Assembly: GCA_004352715.1 (NCBI GenBank)
Contig: SCFE01000050.1
Span: 2,160,488-2,224,487 of the forward strand
From: Hofstenia miamia
Lineage: Eukaryota; Xenacoelomorpha; Acoela
Length of the DNA: 64,000 bases
Direction of reading: 5' to 3'
Below are positions 23,600 through 35,884 of this stretch, in pieces. Within the stretch, counting starts at the first letter, position 1; each line of letters starts with the position of its first letter. A program made the position numbers and the translations under genes. The notes under the pieces were generated by a model. That model was not told the origin of the DNA. It made no database searches and was given only the letters and a program-made list of their open reading frames with translations.

Positions 23600-25960
23600 T
23601 TCAAATTTTCATATACAAAAATAAATGTTCAACAGTTCGTAGTAAATATTTCCTTTGTGGTTACTTGGTGCGGCATCAAATTGTACAAATAGCTCCTATT
23701 CAAATTTACTACTTAACCTATTACCTTAAAAATGGATTAAGATACAATTAAATAAGCAATAAACAAATATTTTGACTTGAATATATTTATCTCAAAAAGC
23801 GCATTTCACATTGCACATCAGAGCAGGTCTGCTTCTAAAAGAGACCAAGTTTCCTCTAGAATTTGAGGCTGTTCTTTCTTGATCTCCCTACTTTTTGGTG
23901 ACTCATTCAATAGTGATAATCAAATCAATTTATACAACGTGTTTGAAAAATCAACATCCAACATAAATCTTTTGCATTCAAGACTGTGTTTGATTGACTA
24001 TTCAAATTTTATTCATGATAGAAATTATTCCTCTTACTTCTGTGAATGTAGTTTCCATGATTCACTGGTATTGGTGTTTGGCCACTATTCACAAATGGCC
24101 CAACAACATGCCAACTATGAGCAAATAATGAAGCTTCTTTAACTTAATACAAAATTGTTTCAAATGTATTATAACAAATAATTTCAAATGATTTTATTAT
24201 AGAGAATAAATCTACGCATGAGCAATCACAACTAAAGACTGCAAAACATCAGACAATATAGTTATAGTTATGGTCTGGATAAAATCAGACAGTAATCCAG
24301 ATCAGTTTGAAAATTTCATGTGATCTAAGTTAGACACATCTCGAGATTTTTTGCACACAGATCTACTGATTATTTCTTAAAAAATCCTGTTGACAAACTG
24401 ACAAACAGTAGTGGTGAAAACAATAACTTTGATAACACTAAAATTTAAAAAAGTTTTAAATTTATTGTAAATAATAGGCAATCAACCAGTTAATATTTTG
24501 ATGCCTACTAAGATTAAGTTGATGCCAAAGAAATTTCTAAGGGTTTGTCTGTACCAATAATGCCGGATTATTTCCAGTGCATTTTGATTGAATTCTGTTA
24601 CTAAGAATGTTATAGCAAATAATTGCATATACACTAGAAATCATGGAAGAACCCTAAAGACGCTAAAGCATATATATATGCCATCCAATAACCCTATTCG
24701 AATCTCATTAAATATTTATTACTACTCAAACTGTTGTGGACGGAGCTTTCTTAATGAGACTAGGTGACTTTTCCTAAGTTCTATTTAGGGTCATAGCCGC
24801 TAAGAAAATTCTAAATATATGATCGTTCTAGTAGTGCTAGGCATTATACCGAAAAAACTGCAACCGAACCAAGAAGAAAAAATTCAGTCTCCTTGGAGCA
24901 AATGTCAAAATCCTGATCAAGATTAACCGGAAATTTGCTTTATATGATTAACTAATTCATTTTGTGTAATTTTCATTTACTTTAAAAAGGTATTAATAAC
25001 CTGTTTCCAATGCCAATACGATAGAAGTTAACAAGAAATCGAAACTAGGACCGCGGTGTTCAGGTGTTAAAAATTGGAAGCATCCGAGCTTTAGATTTTA
25101 TGCATGGTGTTGTACATTCGTGTAAACTTTTTGTATCATTTTTAATCACACATTGATGTTTTTTGAGCATTTATTTTCGAAGCCTTATTTACTTACTGAT
25201 ACTTTAATACATTATATGCTTTTTCAAATGATTACTGAAATATATATTATACATAGTTGAAAACATTACATCATTCAGAAACGCATGACTATTTATGCCA
25301 ATATCTGCCAAATTATGCACATGTCTGCAAATGGTTGTATTCTAGTGAGATGCTAGAATGTAGATGAAGAAAAGACACTTTTCTATCCTGCTATGCTTTC
25401 AGATTATTTATGTCTTTTTTAGTTCCTTAGTTATGGGAGCTTCAGATGATTTTGAAGAAACCATCACAGATTTAAGAAAATTCATTCAACTTTAATAGGT
25501 ATATATCAAAAATTCTCACAATATTATGAAAATGTAAGAAATAGGAAAGAAATTTGCATTAATTTTACATAGGAAATACAACCTATTCTAGCACTTATTG
25601 GATTACAAACTGATAAATTTTCAAACAATAGTTTTCTTAATGGTGCATGCTACTGGTAAAATATAGGGAAAATTTTAAATCGATTGATGACAGAACTTTT
25701 TAAAATTTGAATTTGAAATACTACTACCAATATGTTTTAATAACCTTTTCTCGTGTTATGATACCATTTAAATTATATATTTATAATTAAAAGCTAAAAA
25801 GTGCTACTCCTAATGTCTATGTACATGTACAGAGAGTAAAAAATTCAATATATCAAGAACAATTTTAGCGTATTGCCATAAGTATCCACTTAATATATTA
25901 AACTAGGAATTCAAATAAAAGTTCTTCAATATTTAATAAAGTATAAGACAATTACAAATT
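23600..25960. other. Noncoding intergenic stretch
   Basis: About 2.3 kb of AT-rich DNA. An 87-codon frame at 23879-24142 (plus) has no domain or splice support. Nothing else recognised. Confidence 0.35.
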
Positions 25961-25984
25961 TACAATAACCACGTGAATGTGGCC

Positions 25985-26647
25985 TTAATATCGAGGAATA
26001 TTTCTTAAGTCATATAAATATCTGCAGCTCTTTGTAAGCATAAATTTTTTTTGAGGAAATGTATTTTCATAAACAACTATTTCATTTGCTGATTGATTTA
26101 TATAAGAAATTTTTATGTGCACACTATGAACGTCCCAATCGTTATTATCAGCCATTTTGCATAGAATGGCTTCATACAATTTTCCTATTGGCTTATCATA
26201 ATGTACAAATACGTCCGTATGACCAGCTTCAAAATCATTGTGATTCGGGTTGTCTAAAGTGAGCCATTCTGTAGTATTTGCAGTTCCAAAATATCTTATG
26301 ATAACACCCTAAAAAAATTCAATTAAATTTACAAATGTTCATTGAACTATTTAAAAATACTGGGTGTATATTAAATAAGAACACTACTTTTAAATTATCT
26401 CAAATATTTCGCTAATGAAAAGTATTTTTCAGAATTCACAGAGAAATTTAGTTTCTATTGAAAACTAATTATTTGAATATTTCTTAATGAATATATAATT
26501 GATAATGGTATTGCTATGGTTACTTACATCATCTGTTCCTGCTAACCAACTTTTTTGGGTTATAACTTTCGTGAGATACTTGTGTTTCAGTTTTATCGCT
26601 AAAGCTAATTTACAGAAGAATAGCAACCAAGCTGTTTTAAGAACCAT
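25985..26647 (-). CDS. Secreted single PLAT/LH2-domain protein, 147 aa, two exons
   Basis: Exon 1 is 26528-26647 and exon 2 is 25985-26308; the 219-bp intron has donor GAT|GTAAGT and acceptor TTTTTTTAG|GGT, phase 0. Residues 1-18 (MVLKTAWLLFFCKLALAI) form a signal peptide. From residue ~24 the protein is a PLAT beta-sandwich: YLTKVITQKSWLAGTDD at the exon junction, then GVIIRYFGTANTTEWLTLDN, NDFEAGHTDVFVHYDKPIGK and NNDWDVHSVHIKIS. These match the family's 'Y-v-v-T---aGTda', 'L-------dF--G--d-F' and 'W----v-v' blocks. PLAT domains bind lipids, calcium or protein partners. With nothing else in the chain this is likely a small extracellular protein. Two cysteines at about 86 and 132 could pair. 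No paralogue is seen in the window. Confidence 0.85.
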
Positions 26648-27740
26648 AGCAATCTAAAATATAAACTAAAATTTCGAAAAAATATTCTACGAAACTGTTT
26701 AAAACTTACCGCGATTCTCAATTTCCTTAAAACACATTTTTCTTAAATATTCATATGAACGTATTAAAATTAATAGAATTAGGGAAATTGATTTTAGTAA
26801 ATGTAATTAAATGTAGACCATAAGATGAAAAATTTCATATAAACCTATTGAAATATAAGAAATAATTGTTTGAAATTTTATTATAATCTTGGTAAACTAC
26901 ATAAAATTGTCATTTTACTGTTTATCGAGGATTAATTTGAAGAATTTATTTAGTAACAGCTTGCCTATACTCTCATAGCAAAACAAGATGTCATTCATCA
27001 TAAATAAAGAATAAAATGTAAAGAATCCTTTGAATTCATATGCGTTGAAAATATACACATATCATAATATAATTAAATATTTCTTGTTAGATGGCGCATA
27101 TGAAATTTCATTATTGTAAGGAATTTCACCCAATTATAATTTATTGATGGACTTAGGATGAAATCAACATCGGTTATAAATTTATTGCAAATTGGAACAT
27201 GCGAATGCTTCTTTCTTCATTGGGTGACAGGACACGTTGGCATGGTTTGACCTGGCAGTAGAATATAAGTCAGTTTCCAGTTATGCATTACTACTCTGAT
27301 AATCGGTTGGAACTTTGCTTTGCGAAGAGTAGGGTGTCTACCTCTCGGGTATTTTTGACCAAAATCGTGCTTATTGAGACCTAGTAAACATTAAAATATA
27401 TAAAGTACAAGGGTCTTAGATTTCAAATAAATGGAGACCCTGCTTTTTCAATAAAGTTATAATCATGCACATAACTTTGATAACAAATAATTTTCGCATA
27501 AATACATTTTCATTGCCCTTTTCAGTTGTAATAAAGTTTTTCGATTTTTCTGACAACCATGAATATGATTAAAATTGTGTTCAATGTTTCAATAAAACAC
27601 AAATAAGAACGACAAATTCATGTTCCTATGTACAATCAAAAGTAGGGTGAATTTTTGAACCATTCTCGGAAAAGGAGATTGCTAACTAAAATTCAAAGAT
27701 AAGCATGCAAAGTTAAAGGGTCCCAAATTTTAAGTATTTT
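26648..27740. other. Noncoding stretch upstream of the PLAT gene
   Basis: AT-rich DNA that should contain the PLAT gene promoter. No distinct promoter motif can be supported by eye, and no other gene is evident. Confidence 0.3.
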
Positions 27741-28490
27741 ATGTCATTGTTTTCAAATTTTACTGAAACAATTGCTCTAAGCATGCTTAACAAAGATTCC
27801 AATTCTAGCATTTGTTTCAATAAAAGAGATGTACAAAAAGCAATCTTCCCTGGCAAACTAAATGGCTGTGGTCCTGAAAAACTACCTTTTTCACACCTAA
27901 AGTACTGGTTTACACCCCATGTTGTTAAATTACTTAATCATAATCTTACTACAAACATTTATCCTCAATATTGGAATTTCGACAAAAAACTTTCCTATTA
28001 ATAAATCTGGATCTAAAAATCAAGAATCTCCCAAAAATCATTTACACTTAAATTCCGAATAATTTCTTTGATTCTCAATTTGAATTTACACGAAAATGAT
28101 CCACATTAACGCAACTCTCAACTATCATGGACTAAATTTATTCGAATTTCGACTCCATTAATCCTACTAGTCTGCTGTTTTGTATCTGAATTTTAGAAAG
28201 GCTTTCGATACAGTTCTAAATCACTGGCTTCTACATGGTTTACAAGGGTTTGAACTGAAAAAGACTTTAATTCAATCGCTATCATAGTATTTGTATACTA
28301 GATATCAAGAATAGTAATAAATAAATGCAAATCAAAATGGCAAGTATGTGACAAGTGGTCTCCCACAAGGTCTTCTATTGTTTGTCGTCTTCATAAACGA
28401 CTTTTTTGAAAATCCTTCTTTAACGATACTGTCTCCATTTGCGGATTATGTCAAGCTAGTTAGTAAATTCATTTCTGATCTCTATTAAGA
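27741..28490 (+). pseudogene. Decayed LINE reverse transcriptase fragment
   Basis: Plus-strand remnants in order: RDVQKAI followed by LNGCGPEKLPFSHLKY and LLNHNLTTNIYPQYWN (N-terminal RT region). YLNFRKAFDTVLNHWLLHGL (palm motif A, catalytic D kept) lies near 28180-28240. SGLPQGLLLFVVFINDF, then SPFADYVKLV (motif C altered from FADD), lies near 28355-28460. Multiple stops and frameshifts show it is dead. The family is CR1/Jockey-like and distinct in sequence from the copies at 30.5-32.8 kb. Confidence 0.7.
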
Positions 28491-30480
28491 TTTGTCTTGT
28501 ATATTCCAATGGGCTAAAGTTCATGAAATGAAGTAGAAAAATATAATAATAACAACAGGCAAAACAATTTCTTTTCCAAAAATATAGGTATATAACTAAA
28601 CTAAAAACGAAATATATAATATGTGGTAATAATAAAATTGTCTATGTCTATGTATTTGGTGAGCTCAGTCTAAGAAATCGGTAAATGCGTTTAACATGTT
28701 GGCTTTTAAGTTTGGATTTTTTTCTAAATTTTCTTTAATTTTTTTCTGCTCTAATCTCATTGTTTAAATAGTTCTCAATACTAGAGGCTGCTCGATGAAA
28801 AACTCAGTGACGTTAAGCCCTGGGGGCTTAAGCACCCCCCCCCCTGTTTTTTGAAAGCAAAATTTTGCATATAATTAATCGGAATTTTGGTCGTCCTTGC
28901 ATTATATCTTAAATCTAATTGTTACACAATTATTATAATTTATACTTTAAAAAAACCTCCATGTTAATAAATTTCTAATTCACAAATGAGATTTCACAGC
29001 AATAAGTAACTGGAATTTTCTATATCAATGTATTAAGAAATAACCGTACCGTGAACAGAAATTTTGCTCGTCTAAGCAAGACCAACGCATTTTTCAAGAG
29101 TGTCAATTAATGATTATACTTCTTAACCAACCTATTATCTTTTTAAATGAACAAAATGTTTTTCCAACAATTTCAAGCACTGTTTCTCCAAGCCTATTAG
29201 AAAATTTACATTTTGTTAGTTAACACTGGAAATCTGGGTGGTCAAATTTGACCACTTTGCACATTTTAAATACATTTGTAATGCTTCTTGTTCCATAGAC
29301 ATACTGCCCAAACCCAATGTAGGAGCACCCTGCACAAAGATAGAAATCATGACACCAACAGGTGTTCACAATAGAACAGAGATTTAAGGCGTAAGTGAAA
29401 AAGGAGATACTTCTTTATTTTGGCTTTTTCAGATTTTAAATATCTTTATTAGTTCTTGAGTTATGAGAACTTGGGATTTAATATATATATATATGTGCAA
29501 TTAATGTATAAATGCCTGAAGTACATGAAAAGGTTAACTAATTTTAATGACAAATTTGATTTTTTAAAGAGTCTTACCACGCCCAATTTTTAAGTGATCA
29601 GGATGTCTAACGCGCAGGGGAACAAATACTAGCTGTAATGGTTTAATTTATGTAGATAAACCATCCAAACTCATTGAGGTCTGCTGTGTGCAAAGCTATA
29701 CTTGCAGCGATGTTGGCACCAGGGGTTGAAGAATTTGCGCAAAAACACGCCTTAATGGGACTGTGATGGTGGATGGTTTTAGAACGTGAAAGAAGAAACA
29801 CTCCTCTATCCTGTATTGCCTTCTGATTTTGCATATCTTTAAGATTTAGTGAAATATATGAAAAATATATGAAGAGTTTTGTATATTCTTAAGCAGGTTA
29901 GAGTTAAGAAATTTTTTATAAAATATAAAATTCTAACCACCCCATTACAAAAGGTTTAATATAGCAACTTTACTTATACAAATTCTAGTAACTATGACAA
30001 AATTCACACAAAAATGTTTCAACCTCTAGCCCCCTTATTTTTAGGGGTTTGACGCTACTGCGTAACATGATTATGCCTACATGCAAATTTAATGTTTTTA
30101 ATGACCAATGAAATGTTTTTGATAATATATAGAGGCTTTTTGTATTAAGATGAATAAATAAAATGAACAATAAGTAATTGCGATAAACTAAACACATGCA
30201 ATAGTTGAACGTGATTATCTGGTCCGAAATTTCTGAGGTGGTATAAGTATCTAACGCCAGAAGCCACTTTTTATCTTTTTAGGACAAAATTATGAAATTT
30301 TAAATCTTTTTTGTCAATATCATCACCTAGATATGAAACATAATCCCTTTTATCTGAACGCTGTTAACAGTAATTGCGATCTTGTTTGTAATTTCTTTTA
30401 CAGAATGAGAGAAAGCATAATGATTTGCGTTTTTTCAATATTGATTTTTAATTGATTGGATGTGAAATAAATAGAGATTT
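28491..30480. other. Noncoding stretch with short repeats
   Basis: It includes a C-homopolymer near 28835-28845 and a short (AT)n at about 29480-29495. The segments at 25360-25460, 29390-29480 and 29660-29840 share phrases such as CTATCCTG, CAGATT and TTGAGTTATG, hinting at an old dispersed repeat. Open frames at 29643-29834 and 29985-30197 have no recognised domain. Confidence 0.35.
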
Positions 30481-30484
30481 TCAA

Positions 30485-30930
30485 TATCATTTTTTAAATT
30501 TTTAGTCTCCCTAAATGCACATTATCAGTATTTATGAGGCAGGTATCACCAGCAAATTGATATATTTCACTGTGATTTACATGCTTAATTATGTCATTTA
30601 CATATATTGCAAATATAATTGGCCTTAGTTCTGTGCCTTGAAGCACTCCTCGATCGGTTGTAATATATCCAGATTTCACATTATTTATTAATGCACGTTG
30701 CTTTCTGTTTTCTAAAAAACTCAGAAGTAACTAATTTGAAGTTTGTTGAAATTCGTAATTTTTAAGTTTAATTGAAATTCATTGAATTAAAAGCTTTGCT
30801 TAAAACTAAATTGGTTATGCAACTGGATTGATTTTGGGATTTATTTGACAAAATTTTTTCAGTAATTGAAATAATTGCATCACATGTACTATGCTTATGG
30901 CAGTAGTGAGACCGAGGCAAGGCCGTGCCA
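30485..30930 (-). pseudogene. CR1-like LINE RT fragment, inverted copy
   Basis: Minus strand: CDAIISITEKILSN, then LSKAFNSMNFN, and further downstream KSGYITTDRGVLQGTELRP, IIFAIYVNDI and YQFAGDTCLI. The same family occurs on the plus strand from about 31190, where the equivalent reads TDAILSITEKIKSN and LSKAFNSMNFN. The catalytic FADD box reads FAGD, so it is inactive. The two copies are head to head, separated by about 250 bp including a GC-richer block at 30905-31010. Confidence 0.7.
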
Positions 30931-31078
30931 CTTTTTTCTGATAGGTCGAAAGGGACCTTTGGCCTCTGCTGGGCCGTGTATATTGGCGGGGGTGTATCTC
31001 TGACGTCATTGAAATATGTTTTGTTGACAAGCATTTGTTTGCAGTTTATTGTTTAAATGTAACCAATTTTTTTAGAGG

Positions 31079-31640
31079 TTGAGGAATTTTCGAAAATCCC
31101 ATGAGATAGAATTGTCGCAATCTATTGTTCAAAATGTAACAATTTTTCTATTCATATTACATAATTTTGGACAATATCTTCTTGTAGCATTTAATCAATG
31201 CATTATCGAGAATAACTTCCCTATTATCTTAAAAAATTCTGACATCTCACCTGTTTATAAAAAAGGAGATCCTTCCAACCCAAACAATTATCGACTCATT
31301 AGTATTACACATCTCTTTGCTAAAATCTTTGAGAAGCTCTTAGCTAAGCAAATTTACGCTTTTCTCAATGACAATAGTATTCTATCGGATAACCAATTTG
31401 GATTTAGGCCTAAGTATAGTAAAACCGACGCAATATTATCTATTACAGAAAAAATTAAATCAAATCTGAATAACAATTTGTCGACATCTATTGCCTTATT
31501 GGATCTTAGTAAAGCTTTTAATTCAATGAATTTTAATATTTTAGAAAGCAAATTAGAAAATCAAGCTTTCAGTAAAAGTGCTAAGAATCTCATTATAAAT
31601 TTCTTAAGTAACCGAAGACAACAGGTAAAAAAAAATTAAC
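31079..31640 (+). pseudogene. CR1-like LINE reverse transcriptase, 5' part before gap
   Basis: A continuous 186-codon frame with RT motifs: ISPVYKKGDPSNPNNYRLIS, HLFAKIFEKLLAKQIYAFL, SDNQFGFRPKYSKTDAIL and ALLDLSKAFNSMNF (motif A, with N in place of the catalytic D in 'AFD'). It ends NFLSNRRQQVKKN by a stop. The sequence runs on to VPQRTV (cf. VPQGSV), and the gap begins at 31708. The 3' part continues after the gap. Confidence 0.8.
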
Positions 31641-31707
31641 AGCAATTATTCTGATTATATTACTACTAATCTAAGTGTTCCTCAAAGAACAGTATTAGAT
31701 GCCGTTT

Positions 31708-32198
31708 NNNNNNNNNNNNNNNNNNNNNNNNNNNNNNNNNNNNNNNNNNNNNNNNNNNNNNNNNNNNNNNNNNNNNNNNNNNNNNNNNNNNNNNNNNNNN
31801 NNNNNNNNNNNNNNNNNNNNNNNNNNNNNNNNNNNNNNNNNNNNNNNNNNNNNNNNNNNNNNNNNNNNNNNNNNNNNNNNNNNNNNNNNNNNNNNNNNNN
31901 NNNNNNNNNNNNNNNNNNNNNNNNNNNNNNNNNNNNNNNNNNNNNNNNNNNNNNNNNNNNNNNNNNNNNNNNNNNNNNNNNNNNNNNNNNNNNNNNNNNN
32001 NNNNNNNNNNNNNNNNNNNNNNNNNNNNNNNNNNNNNNNNNNNNNNNNNNNNNNNNNNNNNNNNNNNNNNNNNNNNNNNNNNNNNNNNNNNNNNNNNNNN
32101 NNNNNNNNNNNNNNNNNNNNNNNNNNNNNNNNNNNNNNNNNNNNNNNNNNNNNNNNNNNNNNNNNNNNNNNNNNNNNNNNNNNNNNNNNNNNNNNNNN
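31708..32198. other. Assembly gap (N), 491 bp
   Basis: A run of N inside the CR1-like LINE. The missing part should include the RT FADD motif. The stated length may be an estimate. Confidence 0.95.
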
Positions 32199-32950
32199 AA
32201 AGCAATTCTATTAATTATCTTGGTGTAGTAATTGATAGAGATTTACGTTTTACTGAATTTTTTTCATCAAAATGTAGGAAAATGGCCTCTGGTATTAAAT
32301 ATTTATATCATTTGCGCAATGTAGGGCAGTCCTTTCAATCACAAATGCTTAACTCTTTTGTGCTAAGTAACTTTAACTATTGTTGTTTTTTATTCCAAAA
32401 TATCACATCAAATAATCGATCATCACTAGCAAAAATATTCAATTGGGCAATAAGAACTCTGAATTATATTGATAAGCATAAATCAGTGAGCACTTTTATA
32501 AAAGGTGGCAATGTTCTTGCACCATTGTACTTTATCGAATATCAAACTCTTTGTATGATACACAAGTATGTACACAATTCAAAATCTACGCACTTTTTAA
32601 GCAATTATATCAGAACCAGTGATAGAAACCACAATTTGCATAGTAGTATTAATCGTCCAGATTCATTTTCATTTAAAGCTTTTAGATTATGGAATGACTT
32701 AAATCTCGAAACAAAGGAACAAAATTATAAACATTTTAGAAGAAAAATTAAAAAAATTTTATTATCCAAACAATCACTAATAGGAATATCAAACAAATTA
32801 AGCGCATGGACAGATTTCATTTGACATTTGAAATCTACGCCCTTTAAGTAAATGTGAATATATTTAATTTTGTAAATATACATACATAGTAGTTTGTAGT
32901 ATTTGTTTGTTTGTTTATTTTAGCAATAAATTTGCTTGACTAGAGAAAGA
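32199..32950 (+). pseudogene. CR1-like LINE ORF2 C-terminus and 3' end
   Basis: It follows the gap in the same orientation as 31079-31640: NYLGVVIDRDLRF (RT thumb), then a continuous 180-codon frame from 32282 to 32824. That frame contains ALRNVGQ-type and IFNWAIRTL blocks and ends with SFSFKAFRLWNDLN...FRRKIKKILL, the usual CR1/Jockey C-terminal 'FRLWNSLP...FK..L' pattern. The stop is followed by a short AT-rich 3' UTR with CAATAAAT near 32920. This half is open, so the element may be relatively young, although the first half has a stop. Confidence 0.75.
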
Positions 32951-34380
32951 GAGATAGAATTGTTCCCCTCCTCAGAAAAAACCTGGGTGCACCCCTGCTC
33001 ATGCCCTGCCAGCTCTGATGCAAAGGTGATGCTGTCTAAAACAACTTTTCAGAAGAATTGCACCTTGCCCCATAATGCCAAGTGTGTCAAAATTATCCAA
33101 GGCTGAAACATAGAAATGAAATCAGCAGTTGGCACTTAAAAGTGTGGCCATATTGATCACCTAATTTCTCTACAGCTGAATTTTGGCTTTGAGCTACACT
33201 CAAACATCCTATCAATATATACAGGCCTTACCCCATGTAATAACATAAATTCCTATTAGTACATCTGGAATGTCGAATAAATGCTACAAAGAAAATTGAT
33301 AAATTAATGGAAATTGTTTCAAACATACTGCTCTGCAAGATTGGCGAAAAATTCTAGCCCGCAGTTCATTTATTATTTGGCTTAGTCTAACCCCCTTAAA
33401 TTTCTTTTCGGCTCGGCACACTTCCACTCTTAATCGTAGACTTTTTTAATATAATGCCCTCTAGATATTAACAGAAAAAAATTTATTGTGAATTAAGCAC
33501 TAAATTAAAAAAAATCTAATAATATATAAATATAACAGAAAATCAGTAAAATTCCTAATTTCCATTCATCGATATAATTAAATTGATGAATTAAAGCAAT
33601 GAGCAATACATTTGATCTTCAGTTTTTGTTCCATTCAGCTACATCGTCCATCTTGAAGCTTAGTGACACCAAGAATTACTAGAAGTAACGCTCTAAACAC
33701 ATTGTTATTGGACTGCAATATTATATGATAACTCCGAGTCTTTTGCTAACATTACGAGTTGTTGAAAATGAAATTATTAATTGATTGGATATGTGTCATT
33801 TTGTACTCGGGTTGAGCTTTTCATATGCTACTAGAACCCATCATGTTGGAATTGCAATCGGCGTGATTGATAAGTACTACATTATCAGAATTGTAAAACT
33901 AATGACTAAATAACATGCCGCAAATAAATGCAGTTGTCTAACCCTAAATATCCCAGGGTTTTAATAAAAATTTTTAAACGCTCATAACTTGCTAAAATAA
34001 TGAAGATTTCTAAAATTTGAAACACCTGACTTAAGCGACAGCTTTTGAGTTTGTTCACGATACGCCTAAACGCGGCACTTGGGTGGTTTGATTAAAAAAC
34101 AAAATAGTTATTGCTGCCATTGGCCTTGGACCACTTTGTTTTCAAAATATTGAGTATACAAAGAATTTGAGAGTTTTTACAAAAATCGAATTCTTTATGT
34201 ACATCAAAAACAGGAATAAACTTTTCACAATTTGTCACCATGACAGAGAAACACACCCATATATGTGTCTAAATTCCCAGAATTCCCAAATTTTCTAAAA
34301 TTGTTTGAAAATGTTTTTGTTGAATGTACCAGAGAAATTTGATCTAATCAAAATTTTCAACATAAATGGCTACGTACAAA
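32951..34380. other. Noncoding stretch
   Basis: About 1.4 kb without a recognisable gene. A phrase near 32985 (CTGGGTGCACCCCTG) recurs near 23010, so part is probably dispersed repeat. Confidence 0.3.
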
Positions 34381-34395
34381 TATATGTGCAATATT

Positions 34396-34396
<1 letters not shown>

Positions 34397-34451
<55 letters not shown>
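34397..34451. repeat. (AT)n microsatellite
   Basis: Nearly pure alternating TA for over 50 bp. Similar shorter tracts lie at 12828-12850, 22984-23004, 35901-35920, 50350-50370, 54157-54181, 56588-56611 and 57353-57375, several of them beside assembly gaps. Confidence 0.9.
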
Positions 34452-34455
<4 letters not shown>

Positions 34456-35410
34456 ACATCTGCCCCACGTTTTATATTCTACTGCCCCACATTGCTAAAC
34501 GTTTTATATTCTACCACCCCACATAGCCCAACATTTTATATGCTACCGCTCCAAATGGCCCTACTAAAAAATTCCGCTAGAAAACTACTTACGATATTGT
34601 ATTGCCTCATATATGTTCTATTACAATTTTCATTGCACTACAGCACACCACTACTCAAATATTTTGAATTCTTACTTCCTAGAAGATGCAGAATCATCTT
34701 TTAAAATGTCATCTCTACTATTACAACCAATAGGAATCTAATAATAAACGTGATGCCAATGCATATGAATCCCATTATTAATGGCAAAATGAAATTTAGT
34801 TTTGACTCTATAAAGCTTTTTATAAAGTTAATGTTTTAAGTAATACATTTATGCAAAGAAAATTATACTCTTTCCAATGTAATTAGAAAGCCTATTGACT
34901 ACAGATCAAATCAAAATGATCTTGCTGATATCATTGAATCAAATTTCACCAAGAGCTATGAAAAATGCATGGTAATTAATTTTTCAAAATGCGACTAAAT
35001 TTCCAAGTAAATCAATTTTTTTTAAGCAGGGAACTTTGATTTGAATACATGCAGTCGGTCCCACTTTATTAGTCACCCCTATAATTCAAGCATATTTTTG
35101 TATTTTCTCAAAGTTTCCATTTATATAGGCAAAGTAGTCTTTAATTATCATTCAAACACCTTAGTCAAATACCACCAAACATGAATTGTATTAGAAAGTT
35201 AGAAAATAACAATTATATAGCAACATAAGTAGAAAAGTACAGCATTGCCTGAAACGCCAGATAAATCTGTATTTTTTCAGGGTGAGTAATAATGTGGGAC
35301 CTACTGTACTTTTACAATCTCTAAAATTGGCAATCTTTAATTCACTTTTTCTTAACAAAAAGTGTTTTTGCCCCACGGATACCCACATTAGAAAAATTTT
35401 GCCCCGTACC
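34452..35410 (+). repeat. Dispersed 'TGCCCCAC' repeat, copy 1 (interrupted)
   Basis: It matches 40930-41545 over its whole length in the same orientation. It begins GTTGACATCTGCCCCACG and TTTTATATTCTACTG, passes CTACTAAAAAATTC and GATCTTGCTGATATCATTG, and ends CAATCTCTAAAAT and AAGTGTTTTTGCCCCAC. Copy 1 is longer because it has repeated the opening unit and taken in a Tc1-type MITE at 35052-35306. Noncoding. Confidence 0.75.
35052..35306. mobile_element. Tc1/mariner-type MITE nested in the repeat
   Basis: A 255-bp element with inverted ends: CAGTCGGTCCCACTTTATTA on the left, and on the right CAGTAGGTCCCACATTATTA read on the other strand. It is followed by TA, while the left flank is TG (a mutated TA). 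The second copy of the surrounding repeat (near 41390-41425) lacks it, which confirms insertion. It has no coding capacity and would depend on a Tc1/mariner transposase in trans. Confidence 0.8.
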
Positions 35411-35880
35411 TAAAATAAATTTAATGTTATCATGCTTTGTTGCTTATTTAGTAAGTGATGTTTCTTTGTTTGCTTGATGATTAAAGCTTCACCTATTTTA
35501 GGATGTTTTGTTCTTAGTTGTATGTAAAAATTCTTTTCTTTAGCTTGGTGTTCATGCATAAATATTTCTGATCTTAGGTGTCCGTTAATATGCTCCTTCA
35601 TTCTTGTTACCAAATGTCGTTTTGTTTCCCCGACGTATGATTTTTCACAATCATCACATTTATAATTGTAGACAGCAGAGGAAACTAAATTCTTTGGAAT
35701 TGGATCTTTATTTTGGAACATATCTTTAGTTTTATACGATGTAAATATAGGAACGATCTTTGTCCATTTTAAATTTGTATTCATAGTTGTTATTTTCTTT
35801 TTTAAACTTTGAATTTGGTTANTGATTTTCCGAATCGAAACCGGTCTATATTTTTCATAGCGTTTAAAAATGAATATTGC
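35408..35880 (-). pseudogene. Penelope-like element fragment with GIY-YIG endonuclease
   Basis: A 124-codon minus-strand frame (35410-35784) reads VPIFTSYKTKDMFQNKD, then SSAVYNYKCDDCEKSYVGET, KRHLVTRMKEHINGHL and IGEALIIKQ. Penelope elements end in a GIY-YIG nuclease with a CxxC next to the YVGET-type motif, the R of 'TRMKEH' and a downstream E, all seen here. Just upstream the frame can be followed as KRYEKYRPVSIRKI (the end of the linker) across the N at 35822. The RT is absent, so this is a 5'-truncated copy. The C-terminus looks intact. Confidence 0.8.
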
Positions 35881-35884
35881 AAAG

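Noticed and set aside
31666-32214. Open frames running through N runs (also at 49443-50456, 54101-54780 and 56529-57227)
   Set aside because: They are open only because N codons cannot be stops; the flanking real codons carry no gene signal of that length.
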